Source: Pycnopodia helianthoides (lineage: Eukaryota; Echinodermata; Asteroidea; Forcipulatida; Asteriidae). From it: DNA of 64,000 nucleotides. Below, one piece after another: positions 63,521 to 64,000 of the stretch. Positions within the stretch are counted from its first letter, which is position 1. Every line of letters begins with the position of its first letter. The notes below the pieces were generated by a model. That model saw only the letters and a program-made list of their open reading frames with translations, was not told the DNA's origin and did not search any database. A program made the position numbers and the translations under genes. The DNA is taken from assembly GCA_032158295.1 (NCBI GenBank), contig CM063253.1, positions 7,471,001 through 7,535,000 of the forward strand, given 5' to 3'.

Positions 63521-64000
63521 CAACCATACCATTCATGATTGTGTGTGTGTGTGATTTCATTTTCACTACCTTATGGAGACCGAGAACAAAACAGAAAAGG
63601 GATAACAAAGGGGCCCCATAGGGAAGTTCTAAAGACTGGGTTGCTCCACAAGGAATTTTGTGTACAAAGTCTATGGGAGATTCTTAACTACATGGAGAAA
63701 GGAAAGAACAAAAGATGTCTCCACAGGGATGCAAAAAGTGGAATGCGTGTGTGTATGTGTGTGTGTGTATGCACACTTCCGATCATGCCGGCCAGCGATC
63801 TACTGCAGCGATTGTCTTAATTATAAATGACATTTATCGCTAATTGCATGTTTTATAGTGCTGGTGGTGAGATCAACAAAAAATAAAGCAAGGTTATATA
63901 CTTGCCTTCCATCTTCTTCTTATAATAAAGTATTGTCAATGTCATGTCACGAGACAACACTTGTTACAGGTATAGGGTCATACTCCAAAAATTTATGACC
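63521..64000. other. Window end, no gene seen
   Basis: GT-rich microsatellites (63540-63553, 63746-63769) and no recognised coding feature. Confidence 0.5.

Overview
The window is animal (metazoan) nuclear DNA: intron-rich split genes with GT/AG junctions, about 37-38% G+C by eye, and introns packed with short inverted-repeat elements and tRNA-headed SINEs. The proteins are adhesion G-protein-coupled receptors (aGPCRs) of latrophilin-like type. The TTAA-flanked MITE families resemble repeats I remember from sea-star genomes, so I infer an echinoderm, most likely an asteroid. That taxon call rests on memory, not on a search.

Two aGPCR genes lie tail to tail. (1) On the + strand, bases 273-8799 hold the last three coding exons of a receptor whose extracellular and 7TM parts lie left of the window. 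They encode a long cytoplasmic tail with two SLPDL motifs, a short poly-Q and a C-terminal ETLI that fits a class I PDZ ligand. Its likely 3' UTR follows to about 10-11 kb. (2) On the - strand, 25 exons from 56752 down to the stop at 16409 encode most of a second receptor. In order these are half an EGF module, two SUEL-type galactose-binding lectin domains, a hormone-receptor motif (HRM), a GAIN domain with an intact GPS (HL/T), seven transmembrane helices and a short acidic tail. The 5' end (signal peptide, first half of the EGF) was not found. Nearly all exon phases join correctly. The exceptions are an apparent 1-nt loss in HRM exon 7, a phase clash between the TM1 and TM2 exons, a missing C-G-C segment in the second SUEL domain, and one missing cytoplasmic exon. 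The two genes share a juxtamembrane motif W-x-P-x-x-I-R-x-R-Y-G, ending at the same exon phase, so they look like paralogues now in convergent orientation.

The rest is repeats. At least five TTAA-targeting MITE families (A-E here) are nested in a readable order: A inside B, and B inside D. A copy of B ends 9 nt from a splice acceptor of the - strand gene. Other elements are a tandem array of about 55-bp units with 321-bp higher-order structure (12.73-14.16 kb), a 118-bp minisatellite (17.37-17.82 kb), several long hairpins (18.83, 52.57, 52.74 kb), three SINE families, one LINE C-terminal fragment, and long GA, T and A tracts. The 57-64 kb region upstream of the - strand gene has no exon I can assign with confidence.

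All coordinates come from reading splice sites and reading frames by eye. No alignment or database search was run.
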